From: Candidatus Zixiibacteriota bacterium
GTDB lineage: Bacteria; Electryoneota; B3-LCP
DNA length: 61,689 nucleotides
Direction: 5' to 3'
Assembly: GCA_003599535.1 (NCBI GenBank)
Contig: QZKQ01000124.1
Coordinates: 1-61,689, forward strand
The translations under genes and the position numbers were made by a program. The notes under the pieces are model-generated. The model searched no databases and was not told where the DNA came from. It worked only from the letters and a program-made list of their open reading frames with translations. This document shows positions 1 through 8,624 of this stretch, one piece after another (positions within the stretch are counted from its first letter, which is position 1; each line of letters begins with the position of its first letter).

Positions 1-2
1 CC

Positions 3-572
3 TTCGACGATTCCATCGCCTACGCGGCCACCAACCTGGGGCTGTACAAGACCTACCGGCGCAGCGACGGCACCTGGGCCGACTGGGAAGTCCTGCCCCA
101 GATCAACGAAGTGAACGACCTCACAGGGCAGGTGGTCACCCTGTACGATCCGGAAGTCTACAGCGTCCTGGCCCACCAGGGGATCCTGTGGGTGGGGACG
201 GGCAGCGGGTTGGCCTCCAGCGGCGACTACGGCAACACCTGGGACGTACACCGGGCCTTCGTGCCCACCAGCCAGGCCGGCCAGCCGGATACCTACGCCT
301 ACCCCAATCCTTTCAGCCCCCGCCTCTCGTTTGTGATCCGCTTCCAGTACGACCTGCCGGCGGAGGGCAATGTCACCCTGAAGATCTATGACTTCGCCAT
401 GGACGAGGTGGCCGTAGTGGTGGATAACGTCCTGCGCCTGGCGGGAGACAACACCGAGGAGTGGGACGGCCGCCGCGCCGACGGGTCGCCCGCGGCTACG
501 GGGGTGTACTACTACGTGGTGGAGCGGGGCGGCTCTGGAGAGGCGTGGGGCAAGTTCGCGGTAATACAGTAG
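3..572 (+). CDS. C-terminal part of a T9SS cargo protein
   Basis: The reading frame is open from the left edge, so the N-terminus lies outside the window; 189 residues are visible. The first part (about residues 1-85) looks like the end of a beta-propeller of the sensor/reporter type, with the phrase ILWVGTGSGLASS followed by GNTWD. The last 90 residues are a FlgD-like Ig fold starting at AYPNPFSP and ending GKFAVIQ, the pattern of type IX secretion sorting domains. This predicts export across the outer membrane and removal of the domain by a PorU-type sortase, which is encoded at 22767-26819. It is followed by two PorV/PorQ genes on the same strand. The cargo function cannot be told from this fragment. 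Confidence 0.8.
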   Translation, partial: FDDSIAYAATNLGLYKTYRRSDGTWADWEVLPQINEVNDLTGQVVTLYDPEVYSVLAHQGILWVGTGSGLASSGDYGNTWDVHRAFVPTSQAGQPDTYAYPNPFSPRLSFVIRFQYDLPAEGNVTLKIYDFAMDEVAVVVDNVLRLAGDNTEEWDGRRADGSPAATGVYYYVVERGGSGEAWGKFAVIQ

Positions 573-624
573 CGGTTCGCGGTTGGCAATTAGCGATTAG
601 CGTCCGGATCAATCGGTCTCATCC

Positions 625-1623
625 ATGAAATTATCGAAGAGAAAACGCGGCGGTGCCATTCTGGTAGCCGTACTGTGCCTGGGGCTGACGAGTCAATCCG
701 CTTATGCCGACGGAAATGCCGGCATGGCGGGGGCCTTCTTGCGCATGGGGCTGGGCGCCCGAAACCTGGCTCTGGGCGACGCCGGCACGGCCCTGCCCGG
801 TAACGGCTGGGGGATCTACTACAACCCCGCTTCCCTGCCTTTCCTGCAGGACCCCACCGTGCTGACCTCCTACAGCCACCTGTCCCTGGACCGGCACCTG
901 AACTTCGTGGGCTTCGCCGCGCCGCTGAAGCCTCCGGTGGGCGAAGGCCAGCGGCCGTTGACTGCCGGGCTGGGCGTGGGCTGGATCAACGCCGGACCGG
1001 GCGAAATCGAAGGCCGCGACAGCGACGGCAACCCCATCGGCGCCTTCGAGCAGGGGGAAAACGCCTTCTACTTCTCCTTCGCTCTGAAGCTGTCCGACCG
1101 TTTCGCCGCCGGGTTCTCGCCGGTGGTGCTGCACAACAGCTTTCCCGACCTGACCGACGGCGAATCCCTCTCTTCCACCCGGCTGGGCTTCGACGCCGGC
1201 CTGCTGGTAAACCCCTGGCGCGGCCTGACTCTGGGAGCCCAGGCGCGGCACATCAATGCCCAGTACCGCTGGGACACCAGCACGCTGTGGGGCGAAAGCG
1301 GCTCCACCGTGACGGACAAGTTCCCCCGCATCTACCGCTTCGGCGCGGCCTACGCCTTCGACTTCGGGCTGCTGCTGGTGGGGGACTACGAGACCAGCGA
1401 CCAGGATGACAACCAGATCCACATGGGCGGCGAATATACCCTGCAGAACATTGAACCCTACGATCTTAGCCTCCGGGCGGGCTACGACGACGAAGACTAC
1501 GCCCTGGGGTTGGGTTTCGGTTTCCCGGTATGGAAGGTGCGCGGGCAACTGGACTACGTCTACCAGATCCAGGAAGTGCCCCCCTTTGATACGCAAGTCA
1601 TTTCCTTTTCCGTGAGCTTCTGA
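625..1623 (+). CDS. PorV/PorQ family outer-membrane protein
   Basis: 332 residues. An N-terminal signal peptide ends near SAYA, followed by the family opening GAFLRMGLGARNLALGDAGTA and YYNPASLPF, where a GxxxxALGxAxTA element precedes an NPA motif. The rest alternates short hydrophobic and aromatic strands and ends in aromatic FSVSF, as expected of an outer-membrane beta-barrel of the FadL/PorV type. PorV in Porphyromonas is the T9SS shuttle and attachment-complex protein; PorQ-like paralogs are less understood. Its stop overlaps the start of the next gene (TGATG), so the two are translationally coupled, and both follow a T9SS cargo gene. Which paralog it is cannot be decided here. Confidence 0.85.
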   Translation: MKLSKRKRGGAILVAVLCLGLTSQSAYADGNAGMAGAFLRMGLGARNLALGDAGTALPGNGWGIYYNPASLPFLQDPTVLTSYSHLSLDRHLNFVGFAAPLKPPVGEGQRPLTAGLGVGWINAGPGEIEGRDSDGNPIGAFEQGENAFYFSFALKLSDRFAAGFSPVVLHNSFPDLTDGESLSSTRLGFDAGLLVNPWRGLTLGAQARHINAQYRWDTSTLWGESGSTVTDKFPRIYRFGAAYAFDFGLLLVGDYETSDQDDNQIHMGGEYTLQNIEPYDLSLRAGYDDEDYALGLGFGFPVWKVRGQLDYVYQIQEVPPFDTQVISFSVSF

Positions 1624-2528
1624 TGACCCGATACGGCTTTCTCGTCCCGGCGGTGCTGGCCGGGCTGCTGATAACCACCCTGGCGAGAGCGGAAACCGGC
1701 GGGTCGCTGCCGTCGCTGAAGATGGCCCCGGATGCCCGGTCCGCGGCCTTGGGGGAAGCTGGTACCGCCGGCGCCCGGGGTGCCATGGCCGCGTTCCACA
1801 ACCCCGCCCTGCTGAGCTTTTCCGACCGTAACCAGGCGGCCTTCGCCTACACCGACTGGTTGCTGGACCTCTCCCTGCAGACCGGCGCCCTGTTACTGCG
1901 CCAATCCGACTGGACGGTGGGGCTCTCCTTCAACGTCTTCTCCGTCCCCGACCTGGAACAGCGGATGTTGCCCTCAGACGACCCCCTGGGCCTGTTCGAC
2001 GCCCATGATCTGGCCGCCGGGCTGTCCCTGGCCTACCAGGTAACGGACCGACTCTCGCTGGGCGCCACCGGCCGCTACGTGTACCAGCAGATCTACGTGG
2101 AAAACGCTTCGGGCTTTTCCGGGGATTTCGGCGCGGCCTGGAAGCCCCGCGGCGTGGATCTGACGGTGGCCGCGGCCCTGCGCAACGTGGGCCGCATGGA
2201 ACCGCTGCAACAGGAACGGTCACCGCTGCCCACCAGCGCCAACCTGGGCTTGGCGGGGTTGATCCTGCAGGGACCGGACTTCGCCCTGCGCGGCCTGGCC
2301 GACGGACAGTACCTGTTCGACGACGACCTGCGCCTGCATGCCGGCCTGGAGGCGGCCTGGAAGGAGCTGTTCTTTCTGCGCGCCGGTTACCAGACAGGCA
2401 GTGAACTGCGCAGCCTCTCCGGAGGCGCGGGCCTGCAGTGGAAGCGCTTCGGCTTCGACTACGCCTATCAGCCGCTGGCGGAGGATTTCGGATCCAGCCA
2501 CCGGGTGGCGTTAAGCGTCAATTTCTGA
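1623..2528 (+). CDS. PorV/PorQ family outer-membrane protein (second tandem copy)
   Basis: 301 residues. Signal peptide (ends near ARA), then LKMAPDARSAALGEAGTA and AAFHNPALLSF, the same ALGEAGTA plus NPA signature as the gene upstream, and a C-terminal aromatic strand (HRVALSVNF). It is therefore a paralog of its neighbour and of the PorV next to PorU at 21558-22619. The start codon overlaps the previous stop by one base. It is probably an outer-membrane barrel working with type IX export. The two tandem copies may be cargo-specific partners of the truncated cargo gene at the left edge; that is inference from position only. Confidence 0.85.
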   Translation: MTRYGFLVPAVLAGLLITTLARAETGGSLPSLKMAPDARSAALGEAGTAGARGAMAAFHNPALLSFSDRNQAAFAYTDWLLDLSLQTGALLLRQSDWTVGLSFNVFSVPDLEQRMLPSDDPLGLFDAHDLAAGLSLAYQVTDRLSLGATGRYVYQQIYVENASGFSGDFGAAWKPRGVDLTVAAALRNVGRMEPLQQERSPLPTSANLGLAGLILQGPDFALRGLADGQYLFDDDLRLHAGLEAAWKELFFLRAGYQTGSELRSLSGGAGLQWKRFGFDYAYQPLAEDFGSSHRVALSVNF

Positions 2529-2599
2529 TCACGATAAACCAACCCGCCGGGGTCGGGCGACCCCGGCACTTCCCCCCAACAACCATCTTGAGGGATCGC

Positions 2600-3715
2600 A
2601 TGGCCAAGTACCGCATCGCCTGGCTGCCGGGTGACGGCGTGGGCAAAGAAGTCATGGAAGCCGCGCGTCTGGTGCTGGACGCGCTGAAAGTGGACGCGGA
2701 GTACATTCACGGTGATATCGGCTGGGAGTTCTGGATCAACGAAGGCGACGCGCTGCCGGAGCGCACACTGAAGCTGCTGAAGGAGACGGATTGCGCACTG
2801 TTCGGCGCCATCACCTCCAAGCCCAAGGAAGAGGCCGCCAAGGAACTGAAGCCGGAGCTGCAGGGCCAGGGCTATTCCTACTTCAGCCCCATCGTGCGCC
2901 TGCGCCAGGTGCTGAACCTGCACACCAATCAGCGCCCCTGCAAGGCCTATCCGGGCAACCCCCTGAACTTCAAGGACGACATTGACCTGGTGGTATTCCG
3001 CGAGAATACCGAGGGCATGTACGGCGGCGTGGAATTCTTCCCTCTGCCCCAGTCGGTGTTCGACGCCCTGTGCGTGCACCCCAAGATGAAACCGTTCGGC
3101 CGGGCCGGCCTGGAGAACATCGCCCTGTCCACCCGCATCATGACCCGCCAGGGGTGCGAGAACATCGTGCGGCAGGCCTTCGACTTCGCCCGCAAGTTCA
3201 AGCGCAAGTCCGTCACCGTGGTGGACAAGCCCAACGTGCTGCGGGAAACCGGCGGCCTGATGATCCGCTCCGCCCGGGCCGTGGCCAAGGATTACCCCGA
3301 CATCCCCCTCTACGAGACCAACATTGACGCCCAGTGCATGTGGCTGCTGAAGAACCCCTACGACTATGACGTGCTGGTGTCCGAAAACATGTTCGGGGAC
3401 ATCCTGAGCGACCTGTGCGCGCAGTTGGTGGGCGGCCTGGGCTTCGCCTGCGCCGGCAACATCGGCGACAACTACGCCGTATTCGAGCCGACGCACGGGT
3501 CCGCGCCCAAGTACGCCGGGATGTACAAGGTCAATCCCATCGCCACCATCCTCTCGGCCAAGATGATGCTGGACTGGCTGGGCGAGACGGTGAAAGGCGC
3601 GCGTATGGAAGCGGCCGTGTCCGCGGTCATCGCCGACGGCCGGGTCCGCACCTACGACATGGGCGGCAAGGCCACCACCATGGAGATGGCCCAGGCCGTG
3701 GTCGAGAAACTGTAG
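2600..3715 (+). CDS. Isocitrate/isopropylmalate-type beta-decarboxylating dehydrogenase
   Basis: 371 residues from ATG 2600, which has GAGG about 8 nt upstream; an upstream extension is open but overlaps the end of the preceding gene and is not family sequence. Opening YRIAWLPGDGVGKEV is the family start. Substrate-loop SPIVRLRQ and FRENTEGMYGGVEF (RENTEG, as in NAD-isocitrate and homoisocitrate dehydrogenases rather than the RELTGG of LeuB), catalytic K/Y region VVDKPNVLRETGG, and metal site SENMFGDILSD are all present. The cofactor loop HGSAPKYAGMYKVNP carries the Lys-Tyr...Val combination that gives E. coli Icd its NADP preference, so NADP use is inferred. Isocitrate dehydrogenase is the best guess; a leucine-pathway role is not excluded, as no leu genes are nearby. 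Confidence 0.85.
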   Translation: MAKYRIAWLPGDGVGKEVMEAARLVLDALKVDAEYIHGDIGWEFWINEGDALPERTLKLLKETDCALFGAITSKPKEEAAKELKPELQGQGYSYFSPIVRLRQVLNLHTNQRPCKAYPGNPLNFKDDIDLVVFRENTEGMYGGVEFFPLPQSVFDALCVHPKMKPFGRAGLENIALSTRIMTRQGCENIVRQAFDFARKFKRKSVTVVDKPNVLRETGGLMIRSARAVAKDYPDIPLYETNIDAQCMWLLKNPYDYDVLVSENMFGDILSDLCAQLVGGLGFACAGNIGDNYAVFEPTHGSAPKYAGMYKVNPIATILSAKMMLDWLGETVKGARMEAAVSAVIADGRVRTYDMGGKATTMEMAQAVVEKL

Positions 3716-3729
3716 AAGGCTCAAACGAG

Positions 3730-3773
3730 GCGGCAACCGGCCAAAAATCGCGCCGGTTGCCGCTTGCTTTTTG
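3730..3773 (+). terminator. Rho-independent terminator after the dehydrogenase
   Basis: A perfect 12-bp stem GCGGCAACCGGC / GCCGGTTGCCGC with a 10-nt loop is followed by TTGCTTTTTG. It lies 14 nt after the stop codon at 3715. Confidence 0.93.
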
Positions 3774-3799
3774 TGATACATTTGCTTATCTTATCTCTG

Positions 3800-4387
3800 A
3801 TGAAGGCGCGGCGAATCACGGTCTGGGCGCTGGGGGTGCTGCTCCTGGTTTCGGGATGCGACCTGTTCCGCACCCGGCCCACGGAACCGCCCCAGGACGG
3901 CGGCTCGCCCTGGATCTACCCCATCCAGGCCGACCAGGTGTTCGCCAACATGGTCCAGGCCATGGCCGAGCGCAACGCCGACCATTACCTGCGCTGCTTC
4001 TTCGCTCCCGACGATCCGGGCGGCACGTACCTGTTCGTGCCCAATCCCAACACCACCGGCTGGCCGCTGAGCCTCCCGTGGGGGTACGCCGAAGAGAGCC
4101 AGACCATCACCTATCTCTTTTCGCTGCTGCCGGACAAAAACCCGCCCTTCCTGACCTTCCAGGAAGAGAACCGGGTGGTCTACGGCAATAACGATTCGGT
4201 GCGGGTGCGGCAGGCCTACAACCTGGTGGTTCCTTTCGACGATCCCGGCCAGCCGCTGCCTTCGGAGGTGTCGGGCAAGTCGGAATTCCTGCTGGCCCAA
4301 AACGGCGACGGATATTGGGCCATCCTGCGCTGGGAAGACGTGGAAGGGTCGCCCTCGTGGACGGATCTAAAGGCGGGGTTGTATTGA
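3800..4387 (+). CDS. Lipoprotein of unknown function
   Basis: 195 residues. The signal sequence ends in the lipobox LVSGC with Cys20 as the predicted acylated residue. The start at ATG 3800 is chosen because an upstream TTG start would lie inside the terminator of the previous gene. The mature part has the form of a short periplasmic domain (residues about 45-70, MVQAMAERNADHYLRCF), resembling the NTF2-like lipoproteins in which a helix of this type opens the fold; this is a weak inference. Its last bases overlap the next gene by 4 nt, and that gene encodes a similar lipoprotein with an analogous NLQDSLRYSDVL helix, so the pair is probably a duplicated and diverged unit. Confidence 0.75.
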   Translation: MKARRITVWALGVLLLVSGCDLFRTRPTEPPQDGGSPWIYPIQADQVFANMVQAMAERNADHYLRCFFAPDDPGGTYLFVPNPNTTGWPLSLPWGYAEESQTITYLFSLLPDKNPPFLTFQEENRVVYGNNDSVRVRQAYNLVVPFDDPGQPLPSEVSGKSEFLLAQNGDGYWAILRWEDVEGSPSWTDLKAGLY

Positions 4388-4929
4388 ACGCGGGACCAAC
4401 GGCACGGTGGAGCCGGATTCGTTCTGCCGGCGCACTGGGTCTGGGATTGCTGCTGGGGATTACCGGCTGCCTGAACCCCTTCGCTCCGGAACTGGGGGAC
4501 CCGTCCGCCTCACTGTGGACCGACCAGCAGACCGTGGGCGAACTGCTGGACAATTTCCGCAATGCCTACAACCTGCAGGATTCCCTGCGCTATTCCGACG
4601 TGCTGGCGGATAATTTCGTGTTCGAGTACTATGACGTGGAGAACGAGCGCGAAGACCAGTGGGGCCGGGTCACCGACCTGCGGGCCACCGGCGGCCTGTT
4701 CCGCAGCTTCGACGAGGTGCACCTGACCTGGTACGCCGTCCCCGTGCCCATCGCCCAATACTCCGCGGCGGATACCAGCCTGGAATTCGACATCAGCTTC
4801 AACCTGTCGCTGTACGGATCCGGGGGGGAATCATCCTATGATTTTTACGGCTTCGCCCGCTTCACGGTGTTGAAAGAGATGGGCGACCGCTTCCGCATCC
4901 TGCGGTGGCGCGACAACACGGTCTTTTAA
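4384..4929 (+). CDS. Lipoprotein of unknown function, paralog-like partner
   Basis: 181 residues from TTG 4384, which overlaps the upstream stop as TTGA; a further upstream TTG at 4315 would embed more of the previous gene and is less likely. The signal sequence ends LGITGC. The following segment (LLDNFRNAYNLQDSLRYSDVLADNFVFEYYD) has the shape of an NTF2-like/SnoaL-like opening helix and strand, and the C-terminus (FRILRWRDN) mirrors the corresponding end of the previous gene (WAILRWED). The two are likely distant duplicates. The role is unknown; location at the inner face of the outer membrane is inferred from the lipobox. Confidence 0.7.
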   Translation: MNAGPTARWSRIRSAGALGLGLLLGITGCLNPFAPELGDPSASLWTDQQTVGELLDNFRNAYNLQDSLRYSDVLADNFVFEYYDVENEREDQWGRVTDLRATGGLFRSFDEVHLTWYAVPVPIAQYSAADTSLEFDISFNLSLYGSGGESSYDFYGFARFTVLKEMGDRFRILRWRDNTVF

Positions 4930-4989
4930 TCCCACCGTTGTTCATTCATGCGTTGGCTCACCAAATCCCCCAATTCCTTGAGAATCCCC

Positions 4990-5703
4990 ATGAAGCTGGG
5001 CGTGAACATTGACCATACCGCTACCCTGCGGCAGGCGCGGGGCGGCGTGGACCCGGACCCTGTGGCGGCGGCCATTCTGGCCACCCTGGCCGGCGCCGAC
5101 AGCGTCGTCTGCCATCTGCGCGAAGACCGCCGGCACCTGCAGGATCGCGATCTGCATATCCTGCGGCAGGTGGTCCACACCCGCCTGAACCTGGAGATGG
5201 CGGCCACCCAGGAGATGCTGGAAGTCGCCCTGATGATCAAGCCCGAGGTGGTGACCCTGGTCCCGGAGCGGCGCGAGGAACGCACCACCGAAGGAGGCCT
5301 GGACGTCTCCAGCCAGATCGGCAAGCTGAAGGATGCGGTGGAAACCCTGAACGCCTCCGGCATCGAAGTCAGCCTGTTCATCAACCCTAAGATTTCGGTG
5401 GTGCGGGAGGCGGCCAAAACCGGCGCACAAGCGGTGGAACTGCACACCGGCTTCTACGCCGACACCCGCGACGAAGCGGGCCGGGATTCCGCCCGGGAAG
5501 ACGTGCGTTCGGCCGCCATTGCCGCGACCAAATTGGGCTTTTTCGTGGCTGCCGGGCACGGGCTGAACTACCACAACGTCGCCTCCATCGCGGCCATCCC
5601 CGAAATCCAGGAACTGAACATCGGACACTCCATCATCGCCCGGGCGGTCATGGTGGGCCTGCCCAAGGCGGTGGAGGAGATGCGCTACCTGATGGAACGA
5701 TAA
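4990..5703 (+). CDS. pdxJ: Pyridoxine 5'-phosphate synthase
   Basis: 237 residues. PdxJ condenses 1-deoxy-D-xylulose 5-phosphate with 3-amino-2-oxopropyl phosphate to pyridoxine 5'-phosphate, the last ring-forming step of the DXP-dependent vitamin B6 pathway in the cytosol. Recognisable motifs in order are [15 protein letters not shown] at the N-terminus, [46 protein letters not shown] and [11 protein letters not shown], the complete TIM-barrel set with the catalytic His and Glu residues. The start at 4990 is set by homology (MKLGVNIDH); an in-frame ATG at 4948 would add an atypical tail. It is flanked by lipoprotein genes with no other B6 gene in view. Confidence 0.96.
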   Translation: MKLGVNIDHTATLRQARGGVDPDPVAAAILATLAGADSVVCHLREDRRHLQDRDLHILRQVVHTRLNLEMAATQEMLEVALMIKPEVVTLVPERREERTTEGGLDVSSQIGKLKDAVETLNASGIEVSLFINPKISVVREAAKTGAQAVELHTGFYADTRDEAGRDSAREDVRSAAIAATKLGFFVAAGHGLNYHNVASIAAIPEIQELNIGHSIIARAVMVGLPKAVEEMRYLMER

Positions 5704-5734
5704 GATTCACCCACTTCACATACGAGGCACATTC

Positions 5735-6877
5735 ATGCGCGGGACTATGCTTCTGATCCTCCTGGCGGCGTGCCTGCCGCTGGTCATCGGGGGTTGCGGC
5801 AGTGACGGCGGAGTCACCCCTCCACCCTCCGGGTCCAATCCGCCCGAAGTCACCATCGTCTCGGCTCCGCCCGACTTGCTGCAGCCCGGCGAAGCGGCCG
5901 ACTTCATCTGGCGGGGCAGCGATCCGGACGGCGACCTGGCGCGGTACTACGCCGGCCTGAACGGCGCCTTTCAGTTTCATGAAGCCGACGACACCACGGC
6001 CTCCTTCACCGGCCTAATTCCCAACACCTTCTATACTTTCCGGGTCTTCGCGGTGGATGCGGCGAACCAGCATTCCGACACCGTGGAAGCCGAGTTCTCC
6101 ATTGATACCGCGCCACCGCCGGAAATTGACCTGGTCATTGACGGTCTGCCGGTGACCGACAGCGATGGGGACGATTACTGGTCCGAATACGCAGTTCTCT
6201 GGAGCCCGCGGGTGAACACCCCGTATCCGGTGGACATGTACCTATGGGTGTCTCTGCGCCCCACTTTCAACCTGGCGGGGGCGATCATCGCCGACAGCAG
6301 CGACCTGGTCACCCGGCAACCCAACGCGAGTGACACCCTGATCTTTACCTTGCCTTCGGTCGAAAAGGACTTTTACAGCGCGGAACTGGAGTTGCGCGAC
6401 GCCAACGATTCGGTGCTGGTGCACCTCCCCTACGATTCCATTGACGCCCTGTCGGGATTCGGTCTGGAACCGATAGAAGGGACTTCCGTGTGGGTTGACA
6501 GCGCCTGGACCGCCAACCGTGTGGACGCCCTGCCCGCCGGATCGCCCGACGGCGTGTACGAGTCCCTGGAAGTGTGGTGGGACGCCGACGCCTGGCCTGA
6601 TGCCGCGCGCATCAAGATGGTGGTGTACAAGCGCAATGCGGCCGAAGAGGAGTACTACGCCGGCGAATCTTTCCCCTACGAGGTCAGCGGCATCAATCCC
6701 GGGTCCGGCCAGGAGAACGTCGTGATCGAAGCGCAGCCGCAGGAAGGCCTGGATACCTGGGACTTCCGCCTGGTAGTCCTGGACGAAAACAACAACTTGC
6801 TGGACGAAGTGCCCTACGGACGGTTTGCCGGGCTGAATGATATTCCCATGGGCATTCCGACCGGTCTTCAACGATAA
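5735..6877 (+). CDS. Lipoprotein with fibronectin type III-like domain
   Basis: 380 residues, GAGG ribosome site 8 nt ahead of ATG 5735. The signal peptide ends at the lipobox VIGGC (Cys21). After a Pro/Ser linker, residues about 38-125 read as one Fn3/Ig-like domain (PPEVTIVSAPPDLLQPGE, then SDPDGDLARYYAGL and TFYTFRVFAVDAANQHSDT). The remaining 250 residues are strand-rich and contain no motif I recognise. It probably sits in the outer-membrane inner leaflet or on the surface; no enzymatic residues are apparent. Confidence 0.78.
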   Translation: MRGTMLLILLAACLPLVIGGCGSDGGVTPPPSGSNPPEVTIVSAPPDLLQPGEAADFIWRGSDPDGDLARYYAGLNGAFQFHEADDTTASFTGLIPNTFYTFRVFAVDAANQHSDTVEAEFSIDTAPPPEIDLVIDGLPVTDSDGDDYWSEYAVLWSPRVNTPYPVDMYLWVSLRPTFNLAGAIIADSSDLVTRQPNASDTLIFTLPSVEKDFYSAELELRDANDSVLVHLPYDSIDALSGFGLEPIEGTSVWVDSAWTANRVDALPAGSPDGVYESLEVWWDADAWPDAARIKMVVYKRNAAEEEYYAGESFPYEVSGINPGSGQENVVIEAQPQEGLDTWDFRLVVLDENNNLLDEVPYGRFAGLNDIPMGIPTGLQR

Positions 6878-7006
6878 TCTCGGGTCGAGCGTATCTCACA
6901 GTAAGCGCTGTTGACGCCCCGTCCGAACGATGCCTCCCGGCCGACAGCGAGGCAAAGAGGAGTTCCGGCTTCAGACAAGGATGTGACGTTTTCGAGGAGA
7001 TATGCG

Positions 7007-7342
7007 ATGAAGACATGGCAGAAAGTGGCCGTCGCGCTCATACCGTCGGCCATTGCCATTGCGGCGGTGGTACTGACATCGGATTGGTTCAGAAATCGGA
7101 GATCGCGAGCCACGGTGACGTTTACCGAATGGGAGGATTATCAGCAGCAACAGCACACCGGTGAGACCACTTCCCTGATCGCCTCCAAGTGGTCCGACGT
7201 GTATCACCGCTCCGACTGCAAGCTGGCTCGCGGCATCAAACAGGAGAACATCATCTACTTCGACAGTTCCGACGAAGCGCTGGAAGAGAACTTCAAACCC
7301 TGTCAACTGTGCCGGCCGGACCTGGTGGAGGCTACCGTGTAG
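7007..7342 (+). CDS. Membrane-anchored protein with Ada-like zinc-binding domain
   Basis: 111 residues from ATG 7007, with GAGGAGA just upstream. Residues about 5-25 form a single membrane segment (VAVALIPSAIAIAAVVLTS). The C-terminal half, YHRSDCKLARGIKQ followed by FKPCQLCRPD, matches the Cys4-type metal-binding fold known from the N-terminus of the Ada methyl-phosphotriester protein (one Cys after a conserved aromatic/His, then the CxxCRPD end), although one of the four Ada cysteines is replaced: the visible ligands are a His, C and CxxC. This domain also occurs alone or with nucleases in other proteins. Function unknown; a bound zinc at the membrane face is inferred. Confidence 0.7.
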   Translation: MKTWQKVAVALIPSAIAIAAVVLTSDWFRNRRSRATVTFTEWEDYQQQQHTGETTSLIASKWSDVYHRSDCKLARGIKQENIIYFDSSDEALEENFKPCQLCRPDLVEATV

Positions 7343-7403
7343 CCTCTCCTGCCGGCCATTCCATACACCGGCAACGCCAAATCCAAACCATCCTGACATT
7401 CCC

Positions 7404-7940
7404 ATGAAAGACGACCTGCTGCGTCTGTTCCCGGAAATTGGGCAGATCCGGGATGAGAACCTGCGCTCGAAAACCCTGGAAACCCTGGTGGAAGCGGTGC
7501 AACTGGGGGGGTGGACGCCCGGGCAACTGGACGACATCCCCTTCACTCTGCTGATCAAGGATACCCGCGTGTCCTTTGTGCAGCATACCCGCACCGTAAC
7601 CCAGACGGCCCTGGCCTGCGCCCGCCTCCTGGCCGAACAGTACGGCGCATACTTCCACCTGAACATGGATTACCTGGTGGCGGGCGGCATCCTGCACGAC
7701 GTGGGCAAACTGCTGGAATACCGCAAGATCGAGAGGGGGTACGCCAAGAGCCCTTCCGGCAAGCTGCTGCGCCACCCCTTCTCCGGGGCGGGCCTGTGCA
7801 CCAAGCACGGACTGCCGGATGAAGTCGTGCACATCGTGGCGGTGCACGCCAAAGAAGGCGACAGCGGGTACCGCTCCCCCGAGGCCATCATCGTCCACCA
7901 CGCGGATTTCATCAACTTCGAGCCCCTACGCGATCTGTGA
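7404..7940 (+). CDS. HD-domain phosphohydrolase
   Basis: 178 residues. The HD signature is present: FVQHTRTV, then VAGGILHDVGKLLEY (the His-Asp pair), then RHPFSGAGL, VVHIVAVHAKEG and IIVHHADFINFE. The set H...HD...H...H...D is typical of metal-dependent phosphohydrolases acting on nucleotides or signalling nucleotides. The size is small and there is no second domain, so the substrate cannot be named. Its stop overlaps the start of the HAD phosphatase gene as GTGA, so the two are translationally coupled; fbp follows 16 nt after that gene. Confidence 0.85.
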   Translation: MKDDLLRLFPEIGQIRDENLRSKTLETLVEAVQLGGWTPGQLDDIPFTLLIKDTRVSFVQHTRTVTQTALACARLLAEQYGAYFHLNMDYLVAGGILHDVGKLLEYRKIERGYAKSPSGKLLRHPFSGAGLCTKHGLPDEVVHIVAVHAKEGDSGYRSPEAIIVHHADFINFEPLRDL

Positions 7941-8608
7941 AACTACCGGAATCCCCCCACTACGACGCGGTCATCTTCGATTTCGACGGGGTGCTGATCG
8001 AGTCCATGCCGCAGCACGTCCGTTCCTGGCAGGCCATTTTCCGTCCTTTCGGAGTGGAACTCGAACCCCTGGAAATCTACGAACGCGAAGGCGAAAAGGC
8101 CAGCCTCACCACCCGCCTGCTGGTCGAACGGCACGGTTTGAGGTTAAGCGAAGCGGAAATGGATGAACTGGTGGTGCAGAAGCGGCTGCACTACCGCCGG
8201 CAGGCCCCCCGCGGCCTGCGGCCCCTGGCCCGCCGCACCGTGGAGGAGGTTCGCGCCAGCGGGTACCGCACCGCCATCGTCACCGGATCGGTGCTGCCCA
8301 ACCTGGAATGGACCCTGACCCCCGAAGAGCTGCGCCTGTTCGACGTCATCGTCACCTCCGAGATGGTGGCGATGGGCAAGCCGCACCCCGAGCCGTACCT
8401 CCTGGCGGCCAAACGTCTGGAACTGGACCCCACGCACTGCCTGGTGGTGGAAAACGCGCCCCTGGGCATTCACAGCGCCAAAGCGGCAGGCATGCGCGTC
8501 GTTGCCGTCACCACTACCCTGCCGAAGGAATCACTGGCGGAAGCGGATCACATTGTTTCCGACCTGGATCAACTATTACCCTTACCTGATGTCATCGAAA
8601 AATCTTAA
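7937..8608 (+). CDS. HAD-superfamily phosphatase / beta-phosphoglucomutase-like
   Basis: 223 residues from GTG 7937 (GTGA overlap with the HD gene). Motif I is intact ([13 protein letters not shown]), motif II is TAIVTGS, motif III Lys lies in [15 protein letters not shown], and motif IV reads [19 protein letters not shown], the VEDSxxGxxAAxAAGM pattern of the beta-PGM/phosphoglycolate phosphatase group with Glu-Asn replacing Glu-Asp. A small helical cap lies at residues about 20-95. It probably dephosphorylates a sugar phosphate; placement before fructose-1,6-bisphosphatase is consistent with carbohydrate metabolism. The exact substrate is unknown. Confidence 0.87.
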   Translation: MKLPESPHYDAVIFDFDGVLIESMPQHVRSWQAIFRPFGVELEPLEIYEREGEKASLTTRLLVERHGLRLSEAEMDELVVQKRLHYRRQAPRGLRPLARRTVEEVRASGYRTAIVTGSVLPNLEWTLTPEELRLFDVIVTSEMVAMGKPHPEPYLLAAKRLELDPTHCLVVENAPLGIHSAKAAGMRVVAVTTTLPKESLAEADHIVSDLDQLLPLPDVIEKS

Positions 8609-8624
8609 TTCGCGGAGGCGCTCC

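Noticed and set aside
2438-2599. Upstream start of the isocitrate dehydrogenase-like gene
   Set aside because: It would overlap the end of the PorV/PorQ gene and add sequence unknown in the family.
3764-3799. Start of the lipoprotein gene at TTG 3764
   Set aside because: It would lie in the U-tract of the terminator; ATG 3800 begins directly at the signal peptide.
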